IMG/VR virus record: IMGVR_UViG_3300007735_000859
Span: 1-22,007 of that record
Length of the DNA: 22,007 nucleotides
DNA from: a virus
Strand: one strand, 5' to 3'
The notes beneath the pieces are model-generated. The model searched no databases, had not been told where the DNA came from, and saw nothing but the letters and a program-made list of their open reading frames with translations. Each line of letters opens with the position of its first letter. The first letter of the stretch is position 1. Positions 8,204 through 14,375 of this stretch are shown one piece after another. The position numbers were made by a program, and so were the translations under genes.

Positions 8204-9540
8204 TACTTGCAGCCTTTGGCCATGCCGCCCTTGGCATACATCGCACGACCGCCGCCCATCATCTTCTTGGGCTTGGAAGTCATGCCGCCCTTCATCATCT
8301 TCTTGGGCGCAGCGACCTTACCACCGGCAGCCTTCTTGACGACGCCGCCTTTCTTCATGGCAGTCTTCGGCTTGATCATGCCGCCCTTCTTGAAGCCCGA
8401 CGAACGCATGCGTTCACGCTCTTGGGCGGTCAGCGGCGCATCGTATTCACGGCCTTCCTCGGGCGACATCATGTCGCGCATACGGCGCTTTGGCTCGGCT
8501 GGCATCGAACGCTTCATCACGTCTTCGGCCATTTCCGCGCGAGCTTCTTGTGCTTTCGGGGACTGCATACCTTGGCGGACCTTACCGCCTTCACGATACA
8601 TCATAGCTTTGCCGCCTTTCTTCATGGGTGCCTTCGCCTTAAGCAAGCCACCCTTCTTGTTGTAGCTCACGTTGGTATCGGCTGCACCAGAGCCTAAGTA
8701 GTTGCGGCGCTGTTCGATGGTGCCCGGCTCCATGCCCGTTTCGTTAGTGCGACGAATGCCCATGCGCTCAAAGAAGCCACGCTCTTCGGGCTGAATGTCG
8801 CCACCTTCCAAAATACCACGGATGGCTGCAATACGTTGGCGCTCACGCTCGGCATCTGCCGCTGCTTGAGTTCCTTCCGGGTCTACGTTGCGACGCCGGG
8901 CAGGCTGCGAACGCGGGGCCGGACGACCAGCTACCGAGCCAGCATACATATCTTCTTCGTAGCCCGGTGTCATGGTACGCATAGGCTCGGCGGGACCTTC
9001 GCCAAGACCGTAATCAGGGATGCGGGACAGTGGGTTTCCCAGCGTACCGCGCATCATGTTACGCATAAGCCTTGCACCTTCGACAACACCTTGGGCAGCA
9101 GCACGACCAGCGGCAGCACGACCCGTACCCATGGCGCGGGCCATCGGGCTTTGCATCGCGCCACGCATCATATCTGCCGCAGAGCGAGGTGGTGTGCCGG
9201 GTGCAACAGGCCGCACAGCATCCCGCATTGACGGAGCAGGTGCCGCTTGCTGAGTAGGCGTACCGCCCATGCGGCGCATATCATCTGCTGTAAGGGTGCC
9301 ACGCTGCGCGCGTTCGCTGAAGCGTTCGATATCTGACCGACCACCCATGCGGCGCATATCATCGGGAGTCAGCGTACCTTGGCGCATGCGCTCATTGAAA
9401 CGCTCGACCTCTGCCCGCTCCGAGGCGCTCATGCGACTTGCAGAACGGCGCTCATTGAGGCGCTGAATGTTTCGACGACGGCGCTCGGCTGCGGTCATTG
9501 CGACATCGCCGCCTTCTTGGAATTTGGCTACACGTTTCAT
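8203..9540 (-). CDS. Arg/Ala- and Lys-Gly-Gly-rich protein with GTLTP..M.RMG repeats
   Basis: The 445-residue protein is low in complexity but patterned. Residues 16-45 are highly basic ('AAERRRRNIQRLNERRSASR'). Residues about 46-67 and 72-93 are two copies of a 26-residue repeat centred on F-[NS]-E-R-x4-GTLT-[PA]-DDMRRMGG. The middle is Arg/Met/Pro-rich and probably disordered. The last 150 residues contain many K-K-G-G units ('FKKGGMIKPKTAMKKGGVV', 'PKKMMKGGMTSKPKKMMGGG'). ATG 9540 is chosen because AAAGG lies about 9 nt upstream and it overlaps the previous stop as ATGA; an in-frame extension to 9711 runs inside the preceding gene. The repeat motif also occurs once in the giant virion protein, suggesting a virion-associated role; no enzymatic motif is seen. 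Confidence 0.75.
   Translation of the reverse strand: MKRVAKFQEGGDVAMTAAERRRRNIQRLNERRSASRMSASERAEVERFNERMRQGTLTPDDMRRMGGRSDIERFSERAQRGTLTADDMRRMGGTPTQQAAPAPSMRDAVRPVAPGTPPRSAADMMRGAMQSPMARAMGTGRAAAGRAAAQGVVEGARLMRNMMRGTLGNPLSRIPDYGLGEGPAEPMRTMTPGYEEDMYAGSVAGRPAPRSQPARRRNVDPEGTQAAADAERERQRIAAIRGILEGGDIQPEERGFFERMGIRRTNETGMEPGTIEQRRNYLGSGAADTNVSYNKKGGLLKAKAPMKKGGKAMMYREGGKVRQGMQSPKAQEARAEMAEDVMKRSMPAEPKRRMRDMMSPEEGREYDAPLTAQERERMRSSGFKKGGMIKPKTAMKKGGVVKKAAGGKVAAPKKMMKGGMTSKPKKMMGGGRAMYAKGGMAKGCK
8257..8308 (-). repeat. 36-bp direct repeat coding for PKKMM-type units
   Basis: A 16-base sequence (catcatcttcttgggc on the plus strand) occurs at 8257-8272 and again at 8293-8308. The 36-bp spacing gives a 12-residue protein period (PKKMMKGGMTSK / PKKMMGGG). 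It lies in the 3' part of the 445-residue protein gene and is probably a product of repeat expansion. Confidence 0.7.
9266..9421 (-). repeat. Tandem 78-bp coding repeat, two units
   Basis: Units 9266-9343 and 9344-9421 begin with an identical 20-base segment (cccatgcggcgcatatcatc) and stay similar throughout. They encode the two 26-residue GTLT[PA]DDMRRMGG repeats of the 445-residue protein. Silent differences between the units suggest the duplication is not recent. Confidence 0.8.
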
Positions 9541-10064
9541 TTCTTGGGACCTTTCTTGGAAGTTACTTTGCCACCCTTCTTGAAAGCCATTCCAAGATTG
9601 CGGGCGAGGTTTCGTTCGGTAGTGTTGCGGGGCGGTTGACCAGAAAGCAGGTGCCTCATGGTCGCGGCTTCGTTGGTGGTTTCGCCATATGAAGATGGGT
9701 CGCCGGTCCACTGCATGCGCGGCTGCGTCCGCTTGAACTTAGGGAACTGATCTTCAACCTGCCCCGATTGGCCTGGCAAAAAATCAATGTAGGTGGGCTT
9801 GCGCTGCTGTGGCTGCTGGCCAGCCTGAGCGGGAGTTGATTGGCTGCTGCTGCGTGTGCTAGTAGTCACGCTTGTTGATCCACCAGTGGCCATCTTCTTG
9901 GGCTTGCCTGACAGACGCAGGGCGATGGCAGTTGCTTGTTCGACGGCGGCCTTCTTGTTGGCGGGCTTGGATGTGCCAATGCGACCGGACTTCTGGTAGT
10001 CGTCGACCAGCGTCTGGATGTTGGCGCTGACGGTCTTCTGGGACTTGCCTTTCTTAAGCGGCAT
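9537..10064 (-). CDS. Basic late-cassette protein with MPLKKGKS N-terminus
   Basis: The 175-residue protein starts 'MPLKKGKSQKTVSANIQTLV' and continues with 'AVEQATAIALRLSGKPKK'. This N-terminal block resembles many small phage proteins with an 'LKKGKS...IATAL' pattern, often found near structural genes. A Ser/Thr/Gln/Pro-rich linker (about residues 60-95) leads to 'RKPTYIDFLPG' and a C-terminus 'MAFKKGGKVTSKKGPKK' that carries the same K-K-G-G motif as its neighbours. AAGGAA lies 7 nt before ATG 10064. It overlaps the endolysin gene by 11 bp and the next gene by ATGA. Function unknown. Confidence 0.75.
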   Translation of the reverse strand: MPLKKGKSQKTVSANIQTLVDDYQKSGRIGTSKPANKKAAVEQATAIALRLSGKPKKMATGGSTSVTTSTRSSSQSTPAQAGQQPQQRKPTYIDFLPGQSGQVEDQFPKFKRTQPRMQWTGDPSSYGETTNEAATMRHLLSGQPPRNTTERNLARNLGMAFKKGGKVTSKKGPKK

Positions 10065-10563
10065 GAAGGGCTTCCTTTTCGGTTTCGTCTACCCGGCGCA
10101 GCCAGCCCTTGCCAAAAGTTGGGAAGGTCTTCAGGCTCTTGTAGAAGTCACGGCGCGCTTCGGATACCTTGGCAATGAAGTCGTGAGCGTCGAGTGCGTT
10201 GATGGCGGCCATGCTCTTGGGACCGAGGGCACCGTCTTCAGTAACACCCGCCGCCCGCTGCATCAGTTTGGCTGCCCGGCCCACGCCCTTGTTGACCGCC
10301 ATGTCGAAAGCCAACAGGTCTACGCCCGGCTTTAGTTCGTCGGCGCGCACCGCATCCCAATAGCGGGACTTGTAGATGGCGCGGACGTCGGCGTCGGAGA
10401 TGTCGCGCAGTTCTTCTTTGGACATGGCCCGGCCCTTGAAGTCCGTGAAGGTGGCCAGCGTAATGCCTTTCATAGTCGCGCCGCCTGGGTCTTGAGGGTG
10501 GTCGATGTATAGCCCCTCGTGCTTCAGGATCAGAGCCAGCGACTTGTCGAAGTTCTCTTTCAT
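10054..10563 (-). CDS. Endolysin, glycoside hydrolase family 108 N-acetylmuramidase
   Basis: The 169-residue protein matches GH108 lysozymes. The catalytic-site signature 'ILKHEGLYIDHPQDPGGAT' (residues 12-30) has Glu16 as the expected general acid, and 'KGIT' follows. The C-terminal half ('GVTEDGALGPKSMAAINAL') matches the peptidoglycan-binding module usually joined to this domain. Length is typical for the family. There is no signal peptide, so it should need the holin encoded just upstream to reach the wall. ATG 10563 overlaps the holin stop as ATGA, with AGGA about 10 nt upstream. Role: cleavage of the MurNAc-GlcNAc backbone at the end of infection. Confidence 0.92.
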   Translation of the reverse strand: MKENFDKSLALILKHEGLYIDHPQDPGGATMKGITLATFTDFKGRAMSKEELRDISDADVRAIYKSRYWDAVRADELKPGVDLLAFDMAVNKGVGRAAKLMQRAAGVTEDGALGPKSMAAINALDAHDFIAKVSEARRDFYKSLKTFPTFGKGWLRRVDETEKEALHAA

Positions 10564-11078
10564 TTGCGGGCCATCCTATTCATGGCTTCGGTCTTCTCCT
10601 TGGAGCCTGCACTGCTGCCAAAGTAGTAAGCGACCACCCCGCCCCACGCCGTGCCCAGCGTTCCCAACATCACGAGCATGGCTTCGGAACCGCCTGTCGT
10701 GGGCAGCCCGTGCTGGAGCATGTAGAACAACACACCGAAATAGCCGCTCGTGATTAGGCCCGCCAGAATCTTAGGCGTCCAGTCTTTGGTTTTGATTTCC
10801 CGGTTGCGGGCGCTGTTGCGGTCTTCGTTAGCGATACGTTCCAAGTCGATGTCGAGTTCACGCATCTTGACCGCGAAGTCTTGCTCGGCTTTCTTAAGGG
10901 CAAGCAACTGTTCGGGCGTGGCGTTGGCTGCGGCCTGTGCCAGTTCAGCTTCGGTGCCGTCGGGTTTGCCCAGCAGCGCATCTGAAATGGTGCGGACGGC
11001 CATGCCAGCCAGCGGCCCGCCGACAGCAGAGGCAATGGTCGGCGCAACAGTACGAACTAAATTAAGGAGCGCGTCCAA
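10560..11078 (-). CDS. Three-helix holin, gene-transfer-agent type
   Basis: The 172-residue protein has an N-terminal hydrophobic helix ('VAPTIASAVGGPLAGMAV'), a charged amphipathic middle ('KKAEQDFAVKMRELDIDLER') and two clear membrane helices ('ILAGLITSGYFGVLFYML' and 'MLVMLGTLGTAWGGVVAYYF'). It ends in a basic tail. The layout and the 'TIASALGGPLAG' start match the GTA holin 3TM family. The start is TTG 11078, supported by GGAG 7 nt upstream and by the preceding gene ending two bases earlier; no ATG is better placed. It directly precedes the endolysin, so holin is the most likely role: inner-membrane pores that release the endolysin. Confidence 0.85.
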   Translation of the reverse strand: MDALLNLVRTVAPTIASAVGGPLAGMAVRTISDALLGKPDGTEAELAQAAANATPEQLLALKKAEQDFAVKMRELDIDLERIANEDRNSARNREIKTKDWTPKILAGLITSGYFGVLFYMLQHGLPTTGGSEAMLVMLGTLGTAWGGVVAYYFGSSAGSKEKTEAMNRMARK

Positions 11079-11079
11079 C

Positions 11080-11544
11080 TTACTTCTCCAATACGAACGT
11101 CAAGTTCTGGTGGCGAGGGTAGGTCACGGTGCGTTCGCCTTCGGGGCACTTGTAACGGATCGTCGCCAACAGGGTTGCCCTACCGGGCGCAATGGTATCT
11201 TTGTCTGCAACATCAAGCGTGTAAGTAAAGGTATCGATCTCGGGGCCAGCCGGGCCAGTGAAGCGGGTCATGCTGGGGGTAGCTTCGTGAATAACGCTGG
11301 CGCTGTCGCGGACCGTAACCTTGAAGTCTTCGACCGAGCAGTCGTCCCGCTTCTTGATGCGAGCCACAGTCACAGCCACCGGCTGACCGATCTTGGTATC
11401 GACGATGCGGAAGTGTTCAGGTGCCCAAACAATAATGTCGTTGCGGAACCAACCAAACTTTTCGCCCGCCGAGTAACCGCCGACCGCCAAAGCGAAAGCA
11501 GCCGTAAAGAACTGGACGACAGGCGTGATCTTAGGCAGTTCCAC
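11080..11544 (-). CDS. Membrane-anchored periplasmic protein of unknown function
   Basis: The 154-residue protein has one N-terminal membrane segment ('VVQFFTAAFALAVGGYSAG', about residues 9-27). A beta-rich domain with two cysteines follows ('DDCSVEDFKVTV' and 'IRYKCPEGERTV'), probably facing the periplasm and possibly disulfide-bonded. The start is GTG 11544 with AAGG 7 nt upstream. It lies one base before the holin start. Position next to the lysis genes suggests a lysis accessory or envelope role, but there is no coiled coil or lipobox to support a classical spanin. Confidence 0.75.
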   Translation of the reverse strand: MELPKITPVVQFFTAAFALAVGGYSAGEKFGWFRNDIIVWAPEHFRIVDTKIGQPVAVTVARIKKRDDCSVEDFKVTVRDSASVIHEATPSMTRFTGPAGPEIDTFTYTLDVADKDTIAPGRATLLATIRYKCPEGERTVTYPRHQNLTFVLEK

Positions 11545-11553
11545 GGCACGGCC

Positions 11554-11808
11554 TTAGCAGTTCCAGGCCCGTAGGCTTTTGTTGATGCGGCTGTTGGGAT
11601 CGTTGGCCGTCTTAGCGGAAGTAAGCTTCTTCTTCATGCCCTTCATGCGGGCGCAAAAGGAATCGCGGCGCGGGCCACCCTCTGGTTGGGGAGGCTTGAG
11701 GCCGGGCTTGCCGGGGTTCGCTCTGTTGTAGGAGGCACGGCCTTTAGCATTGAGTCCGCCGGACGGGGACTTGCCTTCGGCCCGTTGCCATGCGGGGGTC
11801 TTGGCCAT
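11554..11808 (-). CDS. Small conserved phage protein (GGLNAKGRASYNR type)
   Basis: The 84-residue basic protein carries 'AEGKSPSGGLNAKGRASYN', 'PPQPEGGPRRDSFCARMKGM', 'KKKLTSAKTANDPNSRINKS' and a C-terminal 'LRAWNC'. This is a highly conserved small-protein family in phages; I recognise the pattern but know no assigned function. It is the first gene after the strong promoter at 11815-11843. The predicted transcription start is the A of this ATG. A GGAGG sits only 1 nt before the ATG, too close for normal Shine-Dalgarno use, which again points to leaderless initiation. Confidence 0.85.
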   Translation of the reverse strand: MAKTPAWQRAEGKSPSGGLNAKGRASYNRANPGKPGLKPPQPEGGPRRDSFCARMKGMKKKLTSAKTANDPNSRINKSLRAWNC

Positions 11809-11814
11809 GCCTCC

Positions 11815-11843
11815 ATTATAGCAGAATTACTTCAATCTTTCAA
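11815..11843 (-). promoter_or_regulatory. Strong sigma70-like promoter of the lysis/late cassette
   Basis: On the minus strand, TTGAAA (11843-11838), a 17-bp spacer and a perfect TATAAT (11820-11815) form a near-consensus promoter. The predicted +1 is 11808, the first base of the next gene's ATG. The promoter overlaps the last codons of the metallophosphoesterase gene. Downstream genes run without a break through holin and endolysin to 7189. Confidence 0.78.
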
Positions 11844-12603
11844 GACTGATAGACTCGACGTCGAACTCGCCGGGCGCGTAGAAATTAAGCAAGTGGACGC
11901 CGTTCCACCACAGCTTCTTGGCGGCCTTGGCATAGGCAAAGTCCCCGTTCGGGTCCACGAAGCAACCGGCTACTAGGGCGTGGAGCTTGGAGCCGTCGGC
12001 CTTGGTGCGGGTAGCGGTGGACAGCAGGTGTGAGTGGCCGCAGATGCACGAAGAATGCTGGGACTTGAGGAGGTTATTGGCGTGGTGTTCGCCGCCTTGG
12101 GGCCGACCCATTACGCCGCTGACGAAGTAGTGCTGGAAGATGGCGCCGTAGATGTTGGCTGGTTGCAGGAACTTATGGTAATTGATTTTGACTGGGGCGC
12201 GGTAGGTCTTGATCAGTTGCTGGACAGTCTTGGGAAAGTCCGACGTCAGCAGCCGGTTGTCGGAAGCCATCCACTTGTTGTAGCGCTCTTCGTGGTTGCC
12301 TTCGATGAACTCGATGTCAGCAGTCCCGCATGCGTAAGCAATCGAAATGATCTTGTCGAAGGCTGCAAAGCCAGCCTCAATGTCTTTGGAGAGGGATCGC
12401 TGATACCAGTGCGGGGAGTCCATGTCGTGGGTGCAAAGCGACTCAAAGTCCCAGAGGTCACCGATGTGAACGACCTTGTCCAGCTTGACGTTGCGCCCAT
12501 TGAGGAGGGCCATCAGGCCGTCGAAGCGATCCAGATTGTCGCCCGGCATGGCGTGGGTGTCTGGGATCAGGAGGACGGTCTTAGGTTGGAACTTGGTCGC
12601 CAT
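11827..12603 (-). CDS. Calcineurin-like metallophosphoesterase
   Basis: The 258-residue protein shows the metallophosphoesterase motifs in order: 'IPDTHAMP' (D15, H17), 'HIGDLWDFE' (GDxxD, 48-52), 'FIEGNHEER' (GNHE, 102-105) and 'ICGHSHLL' (GHSH, 189-192). These residues normally bind two metal ions and hydrolyse phosphomonoesters or phosphodiesters. Phage relatives are annotated only generically; the substrate cannot be read from sequence, and nucleotides or nucleic-acid ends are plausible given the neighbours. ATG 12603 has AAGG about 9 nt upstream and lies inside the end of the preceding gene (23-bp overlap). A promoter for the next genes is embedded in its 3' end. Confidence 0.88.
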   Translation of the reverse strand: MATKFQPKTVLLIPDTHAMPGDNLDRFDGLMALLNGRNVKLDKVVHIGDLWDFESLCTHDMDSPHWYQRSLSKDIEAGFAAFDKIISIAYACGTADIEFIEGNHEERYNKWMASDNRLLTSDFPKTVQQLIKTYRAPVKINYHKFLQPANIYGAIFQHYFVSGVMGRPQGGEHHANNLLKSQHSSCICGHSHLLSTATRTKADGSKLHALVAGCFVDPNGDFAYAKAAKKLWWNGVHLLNFYAPGEFDVESISLERLK

Positions 12604-12967
12604 GGGAGCTTGCCTTCTTGGTGTTGTCGGATATGAACTCGTTAGTGTAGCCAGCTACAGGCCGGTCGTCTTGCAGCCACGGCCCGCTGTCAGCGTCCAT
12701 GAGGATGCAGAGGTTGGCAGCAGCATGTGCTAGGTGGGAGAGGCCGGTCTCGGGGTCGTTGTTTTGACCGTCCCACCATGCCATCAGGTGTCGCATCGCT
12801 GCGTCGTAATAGGTGGAAGAGGAGACCGGGTCCTTGCGCCAATTCAGCGGGCCATACTTGGCGGCGCCGATTGCCATGACCTGACCGACGGCGAGGAGCG
12901 GAAGGGGCGGCACCTTACTGAGGCCAGGCTTCGCGAGGCCGTATTGGGTCTTGGGATTGGCGTCCAT
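12581..12967 (-). CDS. MazZ/DUF5664-type dATP/dGTP diphosphohydrolase-like protein
   Basis: The 128-residue protein carries 'GAAKYGPLNWRKDP', 'YYDAAMRHLMAWWDGQNNDP' and 'ETGLSHLAHAAANLCILMD', an all-alpha, His/Asp/Glu-rich pattern that I associate with the family annotated as dATP/dGTP diphosphohydrolase (DUF5664). Members are related in role to MazG and MazZ pyrophosphatases. If active it would hydrolyse purine dNTPs to monophosphates. The ATG overlaps the previous stop as TGATG. The neighbouring dUTPase supports a nucleotide-pool function. The family is common in phages with ordinary DNA, so it does not by itself imply modified bases. Confidence 0.78.
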   Translation of the reverse strand: MDANPKTQYGLAKPGLSKVPPLPLLAVGQVMAIGAAKYGPLNWRKDPVSSSTYYDAAMRHLMAWWDGQNNDPETGLSHLAHAAANLCILMDADSGPWLQDDRPVAGYTNEFISDNTKKASSHGDQVPT

Positions 12968-13152
12968 CAGATGCCCCAGATGAAAGCGAGGATGGACACT
13001 ATCACATTGACAGCCGAAATATGCACAGCAGCGATACCGACGTAATCAACCCAGGTATATTCGCGGGTATCATAGTCTACGTATTGGGCAGCGACTACGG
13101 CAATGACGGCAGCCAGGATGGCAACGGTAGCAGCGATTTGGGTGATGAGCAT
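12967..13152 (-). CDS. Small two-helix membrane protein
   Basis: The 61-residue protein is almost entirely two membrane helices ('ITQIAATVAILAAVIAVVAA' and 'GIAAVHISAVNVIVSILAFI') joined by an acidic loop 'QYVDYDTREYTWVD'. ATG 13152 is preferred over an in-frame start at 13212 because AGGAG lies 6-7 nt upstream and the dUTPase stop ends one base before it; the longer form would run back into the dUTPase gene. Possible roles include a membrane accessory for lysis or a host-envelope effector; no family is recognised. Confidence 0.75.
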   Translation of the reverse strand: MLITQIAATVAILAAVIAVVAAQYVDYDTREYTWVDYVGIAAVHISAVNVIVSILAFIWGI

Positions 13153-13153
13153 G

Positions 13154-13612
13154 TTAGACTCCTGTTGAGCCGAGGCCCGAGGCCCCGCGTTCTGTGGTTG
13201 TGAGGTCGTCAATTTCTACAACTTCTAGTTGCGGGAGGGGCAGGACCATGAGTTGGGCGATACGCATACCCGGTTCGATCATGAAGATGTCAGGCGAGGG
13301 CCATTGCGGGGAGAAGGGATGGCGGGCCAAGATGACTTTGAGTTCGCCACGGTAGTCTTCGTCGATTACGCCGGGCGCGTTCAGGACTTGGATGCCTTCC
13401 TTGGCGGCGAGACCAGAGCGTGAGCAAACCAAGCCGACGTGACCAGGAGGAAGTTCGATGGCGATGCCGGTGCCGACGGTGCGGCGAGTTCGCATGTCGT
13501 CGAGCCATTGCTGTTCGTCAGCGTAAAGGTCGAAGCATGCCGCCCCAGCAGTTGCTCGGGTAGGGAGGATTGCGGTCTTGGTAAGCCGCTTGAACTTTAG
13601 AGTCCTAACCAT
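13154..13612 (-). CDS. dut: dUTPase (dUTP diphosphatase), trimeric type
   Basis: The 152-residue protein holds all five dUTPase motifs in order: 'AACFDLYA', 'VCSRSGLAAKEG', 'LNAPGVIDEDYRGEL' (uracil pocket with catalytic Asp), 'GMRIAQLMV' and the Gly-rich 'RGASGLGSTG' C-terminal arm that closes over the nucleotide. It hydrolyses dUTP to dUMP and pyrophosphate, keeping uracil out of DNA and feeding dTMP synthesis. ATG 13612 is chosen over ATG 13618: AAGGA lies at a proper 6-nt distance from it, and the promoter at 13621-13649 should start transcription at about 13614-13612. It overlaps the preceding nuclease gene by 16 bp. Confidence 0.95.
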   Translation of the reverse strand: MVRTLKFKRLTKTAILPTRATAGAACFDLYADEQQWLDDMRTRRTVGTGIAIELPPGHVGLVCSRSGLAAKEGIQVLNAPGVIDEDYRGELKVILARHPFSPQWPSPDIFMIEPGMRIAQLMVLPLPQLEVVEIDDLTTTERGASGLGSTGV

Positions 13613-14052
13613 TGGCATTCCTTATACTTGGTAGGAGGTATCTCGTCAAGCTTATATATACTAAAAGGTTTCTTATGTGAAGAAGTTTTTGCGTTCTTAT
13701 AGACTTGCAAATAGGAAAGGGTGGCGTTGGGGTAGATGGCTTGGACGATGGGGCCATAGAACTCTATGAGTTTCTTGCGGGCCGGACCCATCCATGTCAG
13801 TTTGATTTCGACTATGCAGAGGTGGTCGTCTGTCAACCAGAGAAGTGCGTCGGGCTGGCAGACGCCGGATCGCTTGGGCGTTTTGTAATAGAGCCAAGGC
13901 GACAGGTCGATGCGGGGATACAGGGCAACGAGCCGCTTGTGGACCGCCCGCTCGAAGGAGATACCCGCCTGTTGTGCTTTAGTTCGTTTTTGTTTGGGGA
14001 ACTGTGGTACGTAGTCAGCGTGACGTGCAACAACAGGCGAGCCTAACTTCAT
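13597..14052 (-). CDS. PD-(D/E)XK nuclease-like protein
   Basis: The 151-residue protein has the restriction-endonuclease-like core: 'GISFERAVHKRL' (helix with Glu), 'GVCQPDALLWLTDDHLCIVE' with the Asp of the PD motif, then 'VEIKLTW' giving E-x-K. Its size is similar to T7 endonuclease I (gp3), a junction-resolving enzyme of the same fold that also sits with DNA metabolism genes, but direct sequence similarity is not obvious. It may resolve branched DNA or degrade host DNA. ATG 14052 overlaps the previous stop as ATGA, with GGAGG 3 nt upstream. The 3' end is notably AT-rich and hides the dUTPase promoter. Confidence 0.75.
   Translation of the reverse strand: MKLGSPVVARHADYVPQFPKQKRTKAQQAGISFERAVHKRLVALYPRIDLSPWLYYKTPKRSGVCQPDALLWLTDDHLCIVEIKLTWMGPARKKLIEFYGPIVQAIYPNATLSYLQVYKNAKTSSHKKPFSIYKLDEIPPTKYKECQWLGL
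13621..13649 (-). promoter_or_regulatory. Sigma70-like promoter of the dUTPase gene, near-leaderless
   Basis: On the minus strand TTGACG (13649-13644), 17 bp, and TATAAG (13626-13621) each match consensus at five of six positions. The -10 box ends 8 nt before ATG 13612, so the transcript would have about 0-2 leader bases. It lies in the unusually AT-rich 3' end of the nuclease gene. The AAGGA ribosome site overlaps the -10 box, so it could serve only read-through transcripts. Confidence 0.55.
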
Positions 14053-14375
14053 AAGCCTCCGGTATTCAGCTTCTTGAAGAAGGTAGCTTCAAGGATTTTC
14101 AAGCCCAGGGCAAAGTCGCGGGCTTCGATGGGCGAGGCGAAGACGTGGTTCTCTGAGTGGTAGACGTCGGGGTTTTCGGGATCGTTCACGGCCACGCAGC
14201 AGATGAAGTTCTTGACTTCCATCTTGTTGTCGAGCAGGAACTTGGCAAGCTCGGCGATGGACTGAATGATCTCAGTCTGTTCTTCGGAGATGTCAGAGGG
14301 CAGGTCCGGCAGCGGCGCAGGGGCTGCTGGGTTGGAGGCCACGATCTTGAAAGGCAGTACGTTTTCAGTCGACAC
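14049..14375 (-). CDS. Hypothetical protein, 108 residues
   Basis: No family is recognised. The N-terminus is Pro/Ala-rich ('NPAAPAPLPDLP'), followed by a helical segment 'EEQTEIIQSIAELAKFLLDN' and a mixed alpha/beta C-terminal part ('VKNFICCVAVNDPENPDVYH'). GTG 14375 is preferred to GTG 14384 because AAGGAG lies 8 nt before it and only a few bases before the other. It overlaps the previous gene by 11 bp and the nuclease gene by ATGA, so it belongs to the replication operon. Confidence 0.7.
   Translation of the reverse strand: MSTENVLPFKIVASNPAAPAPLPDLPSDISEEQTEIIQSIAELAKFLLDNKMEVKNFICCVAVNDPENPDVYHSENHVFASPIEARDFALGLKILEATFFKKLNTGGL

Noticed and set aside
7716-8665. Long plus-strand open frames opposite the Lys-Gly-Gly genes
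   Set aside because: They read as Cys/Pro/His/Leu-rich shadows of Lys/Gly/Met codons on the minus strand, have no ribosome sites and contain no recognisable domain.
9541-9711. In-frame N-terminal extension of the 445-residue protein to position 9711
   Set aside because: It lies inside the preceding gene in another frame, while ATG 9540 has a good ribosome site and an ATGA junction.
10750-11574. 274-codon plus-strand frame opposite holin and the membrane protein
   Set aside because: The minus strand encodes a clear holin and a coherent membrane-anchored protein with coupled starts; the plus frame has no motifs.
12034-12636. 200-codon plus-strand frame opposite the metallophosphoesterase
   Set aside because: All phosphoesterase motifs are on the minus strand, and the plus frame is antisense shadow.
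13653-13681. Alternative promoter TTCACA-17-TATATA upstream of dUTPase
   Set aside because: It overlaps AT-rich coding sequence and is a weaker match than the TTGACG-17-TATAAG promoter just downstream.
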